NCBI GenBank assembly: GCA_026389695.1
Contig: JAPLHI010000045.1
Coordinates: 1-16,737, forward strand
From: Chloroflexota bacterium
Lineage (GTDB): Bacteria; Chloroflexota; Dehalococcoidia; GIF9; UBA5629
DNA length: 16,737 bases
Direction of reading: 5' to 3'
Part shown: piece by piece, positions 7,620 through 13,362 of the stretch
How the letters are laid out: the number at the start of each line of letters is the position of its first letter
Position numbering within the stretch: the first letter of the stretch is position 1
Notes under the pieces: generated by a model
The model's database searches: none
The model's input: the letters and a program-made list of their open reading frames with translations, nothing else
What the model was told of the DNA's origin: nothing
Position numbers and translations under genes: made by a program

Positions 7620-8894
7620 ATGCTGCCTGGGCTGGTTACACGTCCGGTTGAATATGTCTATATCAGCCTCTTCGGTGCCTCACAGGCAACCCTGTGGCAA
7701 AGTCTACATACGATCATTATACCTGTTCTGCTGCTCAACATGGTTCCCTCAGCAGAGAAAAACTCTTATCTGGGTATTCTCACCTTTTGCGGGCTCATTA
7801 TCGCCGTGCTGGTCCAGCCGGTGTCAGGAGCATTGAGCGATTGCTCCGGCTTTAAGCTGGGGAAACGCATGCCTTTCATATTTATCGGGGGCATGCTTAC
7901 AATCCTCGTTCTGCCATCCATCGGTCTGGCCTGGAGTTATAGCATACTCTTTATATCGTATTGCATACTGCAATTAGTTTCGAACATAGGCCAGGGAGCA
8001 AATATCGGCCTGATACCTGATCTTGTATCCTTGCAAAAACGGGGCATCGCGGCAGGTGTAAAGACATGTATAGAGGTATTTTCCGGTGCCATCCTTCTTG
8101 GAATTGTAGTCGCGCCTTTGATGAACAGTTATGCATCCGGCCATGAAAGCAGCTACCTATGGTTCACACTCGGTTTACTGGCTTCGCTGATTCTTATAGC
8201 CGTTATCTTAATGTTGATTACGATAAAAGAATTACCGGCCGCATCTACCAGACACCGTTTCCACCCCTCGGACATATTCCGATCCTATATCTTAAACATT
8301 AGAGCAGATAGGAGATTCCTTATTTTTATTACCTCACGCCTGTTTATTCTCATGGCTTTCGGTACGCTGCAGGGTTTTGCTCTGTATTATCTTCAGGACG
8401 TTGTAAAGATTCCTGATGCAGTAAGTATGGCAGGCAGTCTAACGATGGTTACAGGCATACTCCTGCTAATAACTGCATATCCGGCGGGCCATCTTTCTGA
8501 CAAAATAGGACGGAAGCCCGTTATATTGCTTTCAAGCATTTTCGGAATTGCCGGGATAATTGTTTTACTACTCACCAAAGACTCATCCGGCGTACTTGTT
8601 TCCGGTGGGTTTCTTGGCGTGGCCGGTGGCTCTTTCATGAGCACTAACTGGGCACTGGGTACCGACCTTGTACCTTCCTCAGAAGCTGCGCGTTACCTCG
8701 GGCTGACCAATATTGCATCGGCAGGATCAGGAGCGCTGGCACGGCTCATCGGCCCGGTCATTGATCATTTCAATATGCAATCCGCAGGCTTTGGTTATAC
8801 CATAATGCTTATTGCCTGTATACTATATTTCATAGTTGGTACAGTTCTGGTAATGTTCATCAAAGAAAAGGGGAAAGTTTTTGAAAGAGCGTGA
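7620..8894 (+). CDS. major facilitator superfamily transporter
   Basis: A 424-residue polytopic membrane protein with about 12 hydrophobic helices. MFS motif A occurs in the expected loop of each half: GALSDCSGFKLGKR (70-83) and GHLSDKIGRKP (290-300). The larger central loop carries TRHRFHPSDIFRSY. The arrangement resembles sugar/cation-symporter-like (SLC45/GPH-like) carriers more than drug pumps, but the substrate cannot be read from sequence. The start is uncertain: ATG 7620 lacks a clear ribosome site, and in-frame TTG codons exist at 7587, 7593 and 7605, which would add at most 11 residues. The gene overlaps the following VTT gene by 14 bases and follows the HhH-like gene closely, so the three are probably cotranscribed. 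Confidence 0.9.
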   Translation: MLPGLVTRPVEYVYISLFGASQATLWQSLHTIIIPVLLLNMVPSAEKNSYLGILTFCGLIIAVLVQPVSGALSDCSGFKLGKRMPFIFIGGMLTILVLPSIGLAWSYSILFISYCILQLVSNIGQGANIGLIPDLVSLQKRGIAAGVKTCIEVFSGAILLGIVVAPLMNSYASGHESSYLWFTLGLLASLILIAVILMLITIKELPAASTRHRFHPSDIFRSYILNIRADRRFLIFITSRLFILMAFGTLQGFALYYLQDVVKIPDAVSMAGSLTMVTGILLLITAYPAGHLSDKIGRKPVILLSSIFGIAGIIVLLLTKDSSGVLVSGGFLGVAGGSFMSTNWALGTDLVPSSEAARYLGLTNIASAGSGALARLIGPVIDHFNMQSAGFGYTIMLIACILYFIVGTVLVMFIKEKGKVFERA

Positions 8895-9495
8895 ACCTGA
8901 ACAACAGGATAATCAGACAAAATCATTCTGGAATAGAGATAGGGCTCTCCAATTATCCTCCCTGCTGTTTGTTCTCCTGCTGGTAACTATTTTAATCTGG
9001 CAAAAAGATAATATTCGAGAATTTGCCATCGTACTGGCTAAGTATTGGGGATTGAAATATCTTGCCATTTTCCTCATATCGTTGGCTGCCTCGGCCACGC
9101 TTATCATACCTATCCCCGGGCTGGCAATCACATCTGTCATCGGTGCAATCTCCATCAGCGCATGGGATCCCTTATTTATTGGAATAGCTTCAGGCATAGG
9201 AGCGTCAATAGGAGAGTCAACCGGCTACCTGCTGGGCTACAGCGGCCGTATGGCCATACCTGATACGAAATCCTACGAGAGAGTGGTGGGGTGGATGTCA
9301 AAATGGGGAACCCTTACCATCTTTTTACTCGCCTTACTGCCTAATCCTCTATTCGATCTGGCCGGCATCGCCGCAGGTGTGCTCAAGTACCCGATCTGGA
9401 AGTTTATCCTCATCGGTGCGGCAGGCAGGCTTCCCAAACACATACTTTTTGCATATCTCGGTTACTGGGGTATCCACATTATGCCGCATAATTAG
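8881..9495 (+). CDS. VTT-domain (DedA/TVP38-like) membrane protein
   Basis: A 204-residue inner-membrane protein of the VTT (SNARE-associated) superfamily, whose members act in lipid scrambling or translocation and in membrane homeostasis. A first helix is at about 24-41, followed by the VTT core. Seen here are the re-entrant segment IIPIPGLAITSVIGA (75-89), the GASIGESTGYLLG stretch with E112 (107-119), LLPNPLFDLAGIAAG (152-166) and the GRLPK motif (182-186). It starts with TTG at 8881, chosen because AAAAGGGGA ends about six bases upstream. This places the start inside the end of the MFS gene, a 14-base overlap that implies coupling. The pairing with an MFS carrier and an HhH-like protein has no obvious common pathway. 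Confidence 0.88.
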   Translation: MKEREPEQQDNQTKSFWNRDRALQLSSLLFVLLLVTILIWQKDNIREFAIVLAKYWGLKYLAIFLISLAASATLIIPIPGLAITSVIGAISISAWDPLFIGIASGIGASIGESTGYLLGYSGRMAIPDTKSYERVVGWMSKWGTLTIFLLALLPNPLFDLAGIAAGVLKYPIWKFILIGAAGRLPKHILFAYLGYWGIHIMPHN

Positions 9496-9514
9496 CCGCC
9501 CATTACATATAAAG

Positions 9515-9546
9515 TAAACGGAAGCCGAAGTATCGGCTTCCGTTTA
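9515..9546. terminator. perfect 14-bp hairpin between convergent genes
   Basis: TAAACGGAAGCCGA and TCGGCTTCCGTTTA form a perfect stem with the four-base loop AGTA. It lies 19 bases after the VTT stop and 22 bases beyond the end of the convergent small lipoprotein gene. The A/T-rich outer pairs give U-ends on both strands but no long U-tract, so it probably serves as a bidirectional terminator. Confidence 0.75.
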
Positions 9547-9568
9547 TCGTGTCACAATCTAACCTGGG

Positions 9569-9838
9569 TTACGGATGTGGATGCCACGGCCAATGCCAGT
9601 GCCAGGCAGGATGTGCCGGCGCGGGTGGAGTGTATACCGGCTGTTTAACCACGACTACTTTAGGATCAGGATCCGGTAACGGAACAGGTACAGTTTTAGT
9701 AATTACAACAGGTGTAGCCGCAGCCGAAGTAGTATAAGTTGCTGTGCCGGTGTCTGTTGTACCACTCGTACATGAGGTCATACCGGGAACAAGAAAAGCT
9801 AAAACTAAAATCAATCCGAGAATCGTTACCTTTTTCAT
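9569..9838 (-). CDS. small lipoprotein with a Trp/His/Pro-rich C-terminal tail
   Basis: An 89-residue predicted lipoprotein. A signal peptide with lipobox MTSC puts lipidated Cys at position 23. A Thr/Ser/Ala-rich stretch (24-47) and a Val/Pro-rich stretch follow. The last 14 residues (76-89) alternate Trp and His: H76, W79, H80, W81, H82, W83, W85, H86, H88, ending HPHP. Such a tail could bind metal ions or heme, or associate with membranes or polymers; this is a guess from composition. GGAGGG precedes the ATG at good spacing, and the gene faces the terminator hairpin, so it looks real despite its size. I recognise no family. It would be anchored at the outer face of the cytoplasmic membrane. 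Confidence 0.75.
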   Translation of the reverse strand: MKKVTILGLILVLAFLVPGMTSCTSGTTDTGTATYTTSAAATPVVITKTVPVPLPDPDPKVVVVKQPVYTPPAPAHPAWHWHWPWHPHP

Positions 9839-9981
9839 TTCACCCTCCTAACTCTTTTTTCTTTTTTATGTATATGAAAACGGCATCTGCAAGAAAAAGG
9901 TTTACCAGTTTTGTTCCACAAAATACAAAATAGGACTTTATTCCTATATTTGCGCTTCAACGGATAGTTTTCCTATGAAGA

Positions 9982-10010
9982 TTGTGACCTGTCCTTTCTT
10001 GGGATAAACT
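9982..10010 (+). promoter_or_regulatory. candidate promoter of the ATC-hydrolase-like gene
   Basis: TTGTGA (9982-9987) and TAAACT (10005-10010) are separated by 17 bases, each matching four of six consensus positions. Transcription would start near 10017, leaving a leader of about 20 bases with GAGGTGAT before the ATG. Slightly upstream, ATAGGA/TCCTAT form an inverted repeat (9930-9947). Motif-based only. Confidence 0.3.
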
Positions 10011-10038
10011 AAGTTATCAATAATATTGAGGTGATGAA

Positions 10039-10560
10039 ATGAAGGAAACACCGGAATACGAAAAATACCCGATCAGCGAAGAGGAAATGGGGAAACGCTA
10101 TAAGAACTGGACTGAGTCTCTGGCAAGGCAGATGGTGGTGCTGTATAACGTAGGCAAAGAGGTCGGAGGCGAGAAATTCGTCGAGAGGCTCAAGGAAGAG
10201 TATCGAAAACAAGGCAAGAAAGGTGCTGCAATGTGGATGTCGCTAACAGGCAGCAAACCGGAAGATTTCAAGGATTGCCTGGGTCTTCCCAAGGTGCATG
10301 ACCTCATAGATGATACATTTGCCAATTTCTGGAACGGCTATATTGAAAACACACCCAAGGCTTTCGAAAAAGAGCTTTATACATGCCCGGTTACCAGGCA
10401 GTGGTCAAAGGCGCCCGAGCTATGTGAAGTGTTAATGGGCGAATCTCTCAAAGGTATGGCACAGGCATTAAACCCAAAGTTTAAAACAAAAGGGTTCACT
10501 AAATTGCTCACCAAGGGCGATAAATGCTGCCGCTTCAGAGTTGAGATGGAGGATAAATAA
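10039..10560 (+). CDS. L-2-amino-thiazoline-4-carboxylic acid hydrolase-like protein
   Basis: A 173-residue soluble protein that matches the pattern of the ATC-hydrolase family (PF14196-like). In that family the C-terminal half carries a CP motif, a Leu-Cys, an NP motif and a final 'G...C.FR'. Here these are CPVTRQW (116-122, C116), PELCEVL (126-132, C129), LNPKF (144-148) and LTKGDKCCRFRV (157-168, C163/C164). The named member opens the thiazoline ring of ATC on the way to cysteine, but most relatives have unknown substrates. The N-terminal half is helical and charged. GAGGTGAT lies upstream of the ATG. Its stop abuts the start of the C_GCAxxG_C_C gene, so the two are cotranscribed. The family is fairly confident, the substrate is not. 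Confidence 0.8.
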   Translation: MKETPEYEKYPISEEEMGKRYKNWTESLARQMVVLYNVGKEVGGEKFVERLKEEYRKQGKKGAAMWMSLTGSKPEDFKDCLGLPKVHDLIDDTFANFWNGYIENTPKAFEKELYTCPVTRQWSKAPELCEVLMGESLKGMAQALNPKFKTKGFTKLLTKGDKCCRFRVEMEDK

Positions 10561-11055
10561 ATGGTGGTTGAGCCAACTAAAGAAGAGCGTTTAAATCAAC
10601 TTGAGCAGAAAGCCGGAGATTATGAGGAGCTTTTTGGAAGCTGCGCGCAAGGTACGCTGTTGGCGCTCCAGGAGCAATTTAATCTGGGAGATTCCTGTAC
10701 TTTAAAAGCGGCTACGGCTATGCCCGGTATCGCACTCAGGGGTGAAACGTGCGGAGCAGTCGTGGCGGCTATTATGGCGCTTGGCCTGGCCTTCGGACGC
10801 GAGAAACCGGAGGATTTTGCGGCGGTCCAACGCACAACCAGCGCGGCACGTAAGTTATGCAAACGATTCGAAGAGGAATTCGGGAGCTGTAATTGTCGCG
10901 ACGTCCAGCATCATATATTTGGCAGGAGCTATAACCTCACCGATCCCAACGACCAGAAGGAATTCGTGAAGGCCGATGCCATTAAAAAATGCCGCGCACC
11001 GGCAGGAAAAGCAGCCAGGATTGCAGGTGAGATGATACTGGACAGCCTGAAATAA
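10561..11055 (+). CDS. C_GCAxxG_C_C family putative redox protein
   Basis: A 164-residue protein with the scattered Cys/Gly pattern of the C_GCAxxG_C_C family (PF09719-like), which is thought to be redox-active or metal-binding. Visible are FGSCAQGTLLALQE (C28), the glycine-rich core GETCGAVVAAIMALGLAFGR (C64), FGSCNCRDV (C110, C112) and the late Cys C144 in AIKKCRAPAG. Further cysteines are at 46 and 100. The classic GCA core is varied to TCGA. No signal peptide is present. The ATG immediately follows the upstream stop (TAAATG), with GGAGG inside the end of the ATC-hydrolase-like gene, so translation is coupled. The two families probably work together, for example in sulfur or thiol chemistry; that is inference. 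No biochemical role is established for this family to my knowledge. Confidence 0.85.
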   Translation: MVVEPTKEERLNQLEQKAGDYEELFGSCAQGTLLALQEQFNLGDSCTLKAATAMPGIALRGETCGAVVAAIMALGLAFGREKPEDFAAVQRTTSAARKLCKRFEEEFGSCNCRDVQHHIFGRSYNLTDPNDQKEFVKADAIKKCRAPAGKAARIAGEMILDSLK

Positions 11056-11070
11056 GTCCTAAATGCCGGG

Positions 11071-11538
11071 TTACTGAATGCGAGTTGGTCTAATATAAAT
11101 TACAAGCAGGATAATAAGAATCAGAGGCATGCCGATATCGGCAAAGAATACCGGCCCGGCATTACCCGTAGTGAAATTCTTCGACTTCCGCATATCTCTA
11201 ATATGTATGCATGCAGTGCCAAGCATAAACACTGAGAATGCAACGACAGTAGCAATCCAGAAATAATAATGGATCCAGTAAGACAATATCCCCAGTACAC
11301 CTATGGCAAGATTAGCCATGGCGACTTCAGACTGGAACGGGTTACCCTGCGGCCATCCGATTGAAACGGCCACTTTTCCAGAGAAAAACAAATGGCCGAT
11401 GAAAGAGTACAGGCCACCAAGTCCAACCATAATTATCAGGCCGTCCATTAACAATGTCTCTATAGCGTCGGACCCCGAAAGTACTATTTGCATTATCGCC
11501 AGGATAACCCACAGTACAAAGAGAAAAATTACATGCAT
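11071..11538 (-). CDS. DUF6790-like integral membrane protein
   Basis: A 155-residue hydrophobic protein with about five membrane helices (roughly 2-18, 28-50, 72-88, 92-110 and 130-150). Conserved-looking signatures lie in the loops: GWPQGNPFQSEVAMANLAIG (61-80), CIHIRDM (109-115) and GNAGPVFFADIGMP (125-138). These resemble the DUF6790 family, whose function is unknown. GGAAGG sits upstream of the ATG. The gene converges on the C_GCAxxG_C_C gene with only 15 bases between the stops, and no terminator hairpin is evident there. Nothing in the context assigns a function. Confidence 0.75.
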   Translation of the reverse strand: MHVIFLFVLWVILAIMQIVLSGSDAIETLLMDGLIIMVGLGGLYSFIGHLFFSGKVAVSIGWPQGNPFQSEVAMANLAIGVLGILSYWIHYYFWIATVVAFSVFMLGTACIHIRDMRKSKNFTTGNAGPVFFADIGMPLILIILLVIYIRPTRIQ

Positions 11539-11653
11539 CTTCTAACCTTCCACAGCTATTATACAGACAACCACCTTCGCAAGTGCACATTTTATAATTA
11601 ATTACCTCACGAATCAATACCTGAATACAAAACATAATGCAGGTATCTAACTT

Positions 11654-11821
11654 CACTGCACCCGTATGGAAGGTTTAAGTAACGCAGACATTGCAGCCAG
11701 GCTTTCCCTGTCCGAGGGCACAGTGCGAAATCATGTGAGTTCGATCCTGGTAAAACTGAACGTTTCCGACCGAACACAGGCAGCGGTTATAGCTATACAA
11801 CATGGACTGGGTAATCAGTAA
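11654..11821 (+). pseudogene. remnant of a LuxR/NarL-type response regulator (HTH C-terminus only)
   Basis: From ATG 11666 to TAA 11819-11821 a 51-residue frame encodes most of a LuxR C-terminal DNA-binding helix-turn-helix: [20 protein letters not shown], then [19 protein letters not shown], ending in IQHGLGNQ. Normal LuxR proteins carry about 15 more residues of this domain ('LTPRE.EVL.L') and a receiver or sensor domain in front. Here the frame hits a TAA at 11648-11650 and no receiver-like sequence is seen upstream on either strand. No Shine-Dalgarno sequence precedes the ATG. It is best read as a decayed 3' end of a regulator, although expression of a mini-HTH cannot be excluded. The rest of 11540-11910 holds no recognisable gene. 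Confidence 0.7.
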
Positions 11822-11911
11822 TTCAATTTTCAATAAAACTATTTTTCTTACTACAGATTGTCACTGCCTGTAATTCCCCATCTACTGATAATTAGACCTT
11901 TGCATTAACTA

Positions 11912-11951
11912 CAAATAAAAAGCGGGTTTCTTGTAAATAAAAAACCCGCTT
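11912..11951 (-). terminator. rho-independent terminator of ssrA
   Basis: On the minus strand AAGCGGGTTT and AAACCCGCTT pair as a perfect 10-bp stem around a 12-base loop, and a T-rich tail (TTTTATTTGT) follows. It begins seven bases after the CCA end of the tmRNA, exactly where its terminator is expected. Confidence 0.85.
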
Positions 11952-11958
11952 GATTTCC

Positions 11959-12306
11959 TGGTGGAGGCGAGGGAGGGTCGAACTCCCCGTCCAGAAAAAA
12001 GTTGCCAGCACTTCTACAGGCTTAGTCTGCACTTTAATGTCGCCTGCTTAACCTCTACAGGCGGAGTTTAAGCGGGCCAGCTGATAAATCTTAGACAATC
12101 CTCATCAGCATCGGGACTGTTGCACCCCGGCATTTCGTCGCCCAATCCCAACCCGCCGGGACGGGGCCGGGTTGGACGAGCGGCCTATTTAGGCTGCTAC
12201 TGGAACTGCTTCGTTGGCAGTTGTATTTTGCCACCTGATTTACGAGGTAGATGGCGCCTCGGCCTGCCGTACTGTAGGCTCTTCCCTGTCGAAGCCACGC
12301 GCCCCC
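11959..12306 (-). ncRNA. ssrA: transfer-messenger RNA (tmRNA)
   Basis: The minus strand starts GGGGGCGCGUGGCUUCGAC and ends with a T-arm GGGAGUUCGACCCUCCC, then CGCCUCCACCA. The first seven bases pair with the seven before ACCA (one G-U), giving a tRNA-like acceptor stem with an encoded CCA, about 348 nucleotides in all. The internal frame at 12189-12218 encodes the degradation tag. A strong GC hairpin (CCAACCC/GGGTTGG arms, plus-strand 12148-12154 and 12169-12175) lies downstream of the tag, in the pseudoknot region. The form is the standard one-piece molecule. It follows smpB on the same strand by 24 bases, and its own promoter is not obvious, so it may be processed from the smpB transcript. 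A terminator follows. Confidence 0.96.
12189..12218 (-). other. tmRNA tag reading frame, peptide ANEAVPVAA
   Basis: Starting at the GCC resume codon, the frame reads A-N-E-A-V-P-V-A-A and stops at TAA. Tags typically begin with Ala-Asn and end with two alanines, as this one does, so the frame is well supported. The alternative frame ending in FQ lacks the hydrophobic-Ala-Ala end that proteases such as ClpXP recognise. The resume codon is assigned by pattern only. Confidence 0.85.
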
Positions 12307-12330
12307 ATGATTATTTAGTTAGTAAAGTAC

Positions 12331-12789
12331 TCATCCGGGCCTGCGTTTCATCGCCCTTTCGACTTCGCGCTCGGTTTCCCTCTTCGCGATAACTGCACGC
12401 TTATCGAACTGTCGCTTGCCACGGCCCAGGCCCAGCTCGAGTTTAGCAACTCCATTCTTAATATATAACCGTAACGGCACCAAAGTCAAACCTTTCTGGT
12501 CCGTCTGTGCGGCCAGCTCAGCAATCTGTTTATGATGCATGAGTAACTTACGCCGCCTGTCAGGCTGGTGTGTATCATGAGACGCTGCCTGGTAAGCGGC
12601 TATATGTGAATTATGCAGCCACAACTCACCGTTATCCGACCTGGCATAAGCATCCCTGATATTTACCCGGCCTGCCCTGATCGACTTGATTTCAGAGCCT
12701 TTCAAGACAATGCCGGCCTCATAGCTCTCCAGGATGTGATAATCATGGTAAGCATTTTTATTTACAGTGATCGTCTTAGTATTTTCCAT
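12331..12789 (-). CDS. smpB: SsrA-binding protein SmpB
   Basis: SmpB binds the tRNA-like domain of tmRNA and, with EF-Tu, delivers it to stalled ribosomes. The 152-residue protein has the expected beta-barrel core: NKNAYHDYHILESYEAGIVL, then KGSEIKSIRAGRVNIRDAYA (30-49). It also has HQPDRRRKLLMH (74-85), LVPLRLYIKNGVAKLELGLG (103-122) and the GKRQFDKR loop (124-131). The basic C-terminal tail that enters the decoding centre is present (KRETEREVERAMKRR). No Shine-Dalgarno sequence is evident before the ATG. It sits directly upstream of ssrA and divergently from comEA, with 57 bases between the two start codons. Confidence 0.97.
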   Translation of the reverse strand: MENTKTITVNKNAYHDYHILESYEAGIVLKGSEIKSIRAGRVNIRDAYARSDNGELWLHNSHIAAYQAASHDTHQPDRRRKLLMHHKQIAELAAQTDQKGLTLVPLRLYIKNGVAKLELGLGRGKRQFDKRAVIAKRETEREVERAMKRRPG

Positions 12790-12823
12790 ATGTGTTACAA
12801 TTCTAACATTCGGGAGGGCGTAA

Positions 12824-12853
12824 ATTATATAAGCGGGAGTGGTATTATGTCCA
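12824..12853 (-). promoter_or_regulatory. promoter of smpB(-ssrA)
   Basis: The minus strand carries TGGACA (plus-strand 12848-12853, five of six matches to TTGACA), an 18-base spacer and a perfect TATAAT (12824-12829). Transcription would begin near 12817, giving a leader of about 28 bases. The -35 box overlaps the comEA start codon, so the divergent promoters are likely to interfere. Confidence 0.6.
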
Positions 12854-13356
12854 GTTTCCTTGAAAAATACTGGCTTATCATCGCGGCGGTCCTGGCTGTC
12901 AGTCTCATTACAGGCATCGTTTTTCTGGCCTTCAGACTATCTCAACTCCAACCGGTTGAAATAACGTTACGGGATTCCCCTGAGTATGCTGCCAGAGGTG
13001 AAATATACATCGGCGGAGCGGTCGCCAGGCCGGGTATTTATCCACTTAAAGGCGATGATACGCTCTCGACGATTGTTGAATCGGCGGGAGTTTCGGACAA
13101 CGCCGACCTGAGCAAGATTAAAATCCACATCCCGCTAAAGGGTGGGTCAATTCAGCCGCAGAAAGTCAACCTGAATCGCGCTGAAGCGTGGTTGCTACAA
13201 GCATTGCCCGGAATCGGCGAAGGTAAAGCCATGGCGATCATTGACTATCGCAACAAGAACGGCCCGTTCCGCAATATCGATGACCTGCGAAAAATTGAAG
13301 GTTTTGGCAATTCTATCCTGGAAAAAATCAAGGACTTCGTCAGCCTGGAGGATTAA
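12847..13356 (+). CDS. comEA: competence DNA receptor ComEA-like protein (SLBB + HhH)
   Basis: ComEA is a membrane-anchored periplasmic receptor that binds double-stranded DNA during natural transformation. This 169-residue version has one N-terminal anchor helix (about 9-29), an SLBB domain (GEIYIGGAVARPGIYPLKGD, 51-70, to about 98) and a C-terminal tandem HhH domain (about 107-167). The HhH domain starts VNLNRAEAWLLQALPGIG and continues with GKAMAIIDYRNKNGPFRNID and LRKIEGFG. This is the standard order. The ATG at 12847 is preceded by GGGAGTGG; longer upstream in-frame starts would run into smpB and add non-family sequence. comEC starts six bases after its stop, so the pair is an operon. 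Confidence 0.94.
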   Translation: MSSFLEKYWLIIAAVLAVSLITGIVFLAFRLSQLQPVEITLRDSPEYAARGEIYIGGAVARPGIYPLKGDDTLSTIVESAGVSDNADLSKIKIHIPLKGGSIQPQKVNLNRAEAWLLQALPGIGEGKAMAIIDYRNKNGPFRNIDDLRKIEGFGNSILEKIKDFVSLED

Positions 13357-13362
13357 TTCCCC

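Noticed and set aside
9549..9737. 62-residue plus-strand frame rich in Gly/Cys/Gln (GYGCGCHGQCQC)
   Set aside because: It is the complement of the Trp/His/Pro-rich tail of the lipoprotein gene, whose signal peptide and ribosome site are much better evidence; the repetitive composition is an artefact.
9999..10026. TTGGGA-16-TAATAT as promoter of the ATC-hydrolase-like gene
   Set aside because: Transcription would start inside or after the Shine-Dalgarno sequence at 10028-10035, so it cannot explain translation of that message.
11342..11656. 104-residue minus-strand frame with a Cys-rich start
   Set aside because: Most of it overlaps the DUF6790-like gene in another frame and lacks a ribosome site.
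12120..12392. 90-residue plus-strand frame
   Set aside because: It lies antisense to the tmRNA and the end of smpB; the structural RNA explains the sequence.
12613..12846. Upstream extension of comEA to 247 residues
   Set aside because: The extra 78 residues are antisense to smpB and unlike ComEA; ATG 12847 has a good ribosome site.
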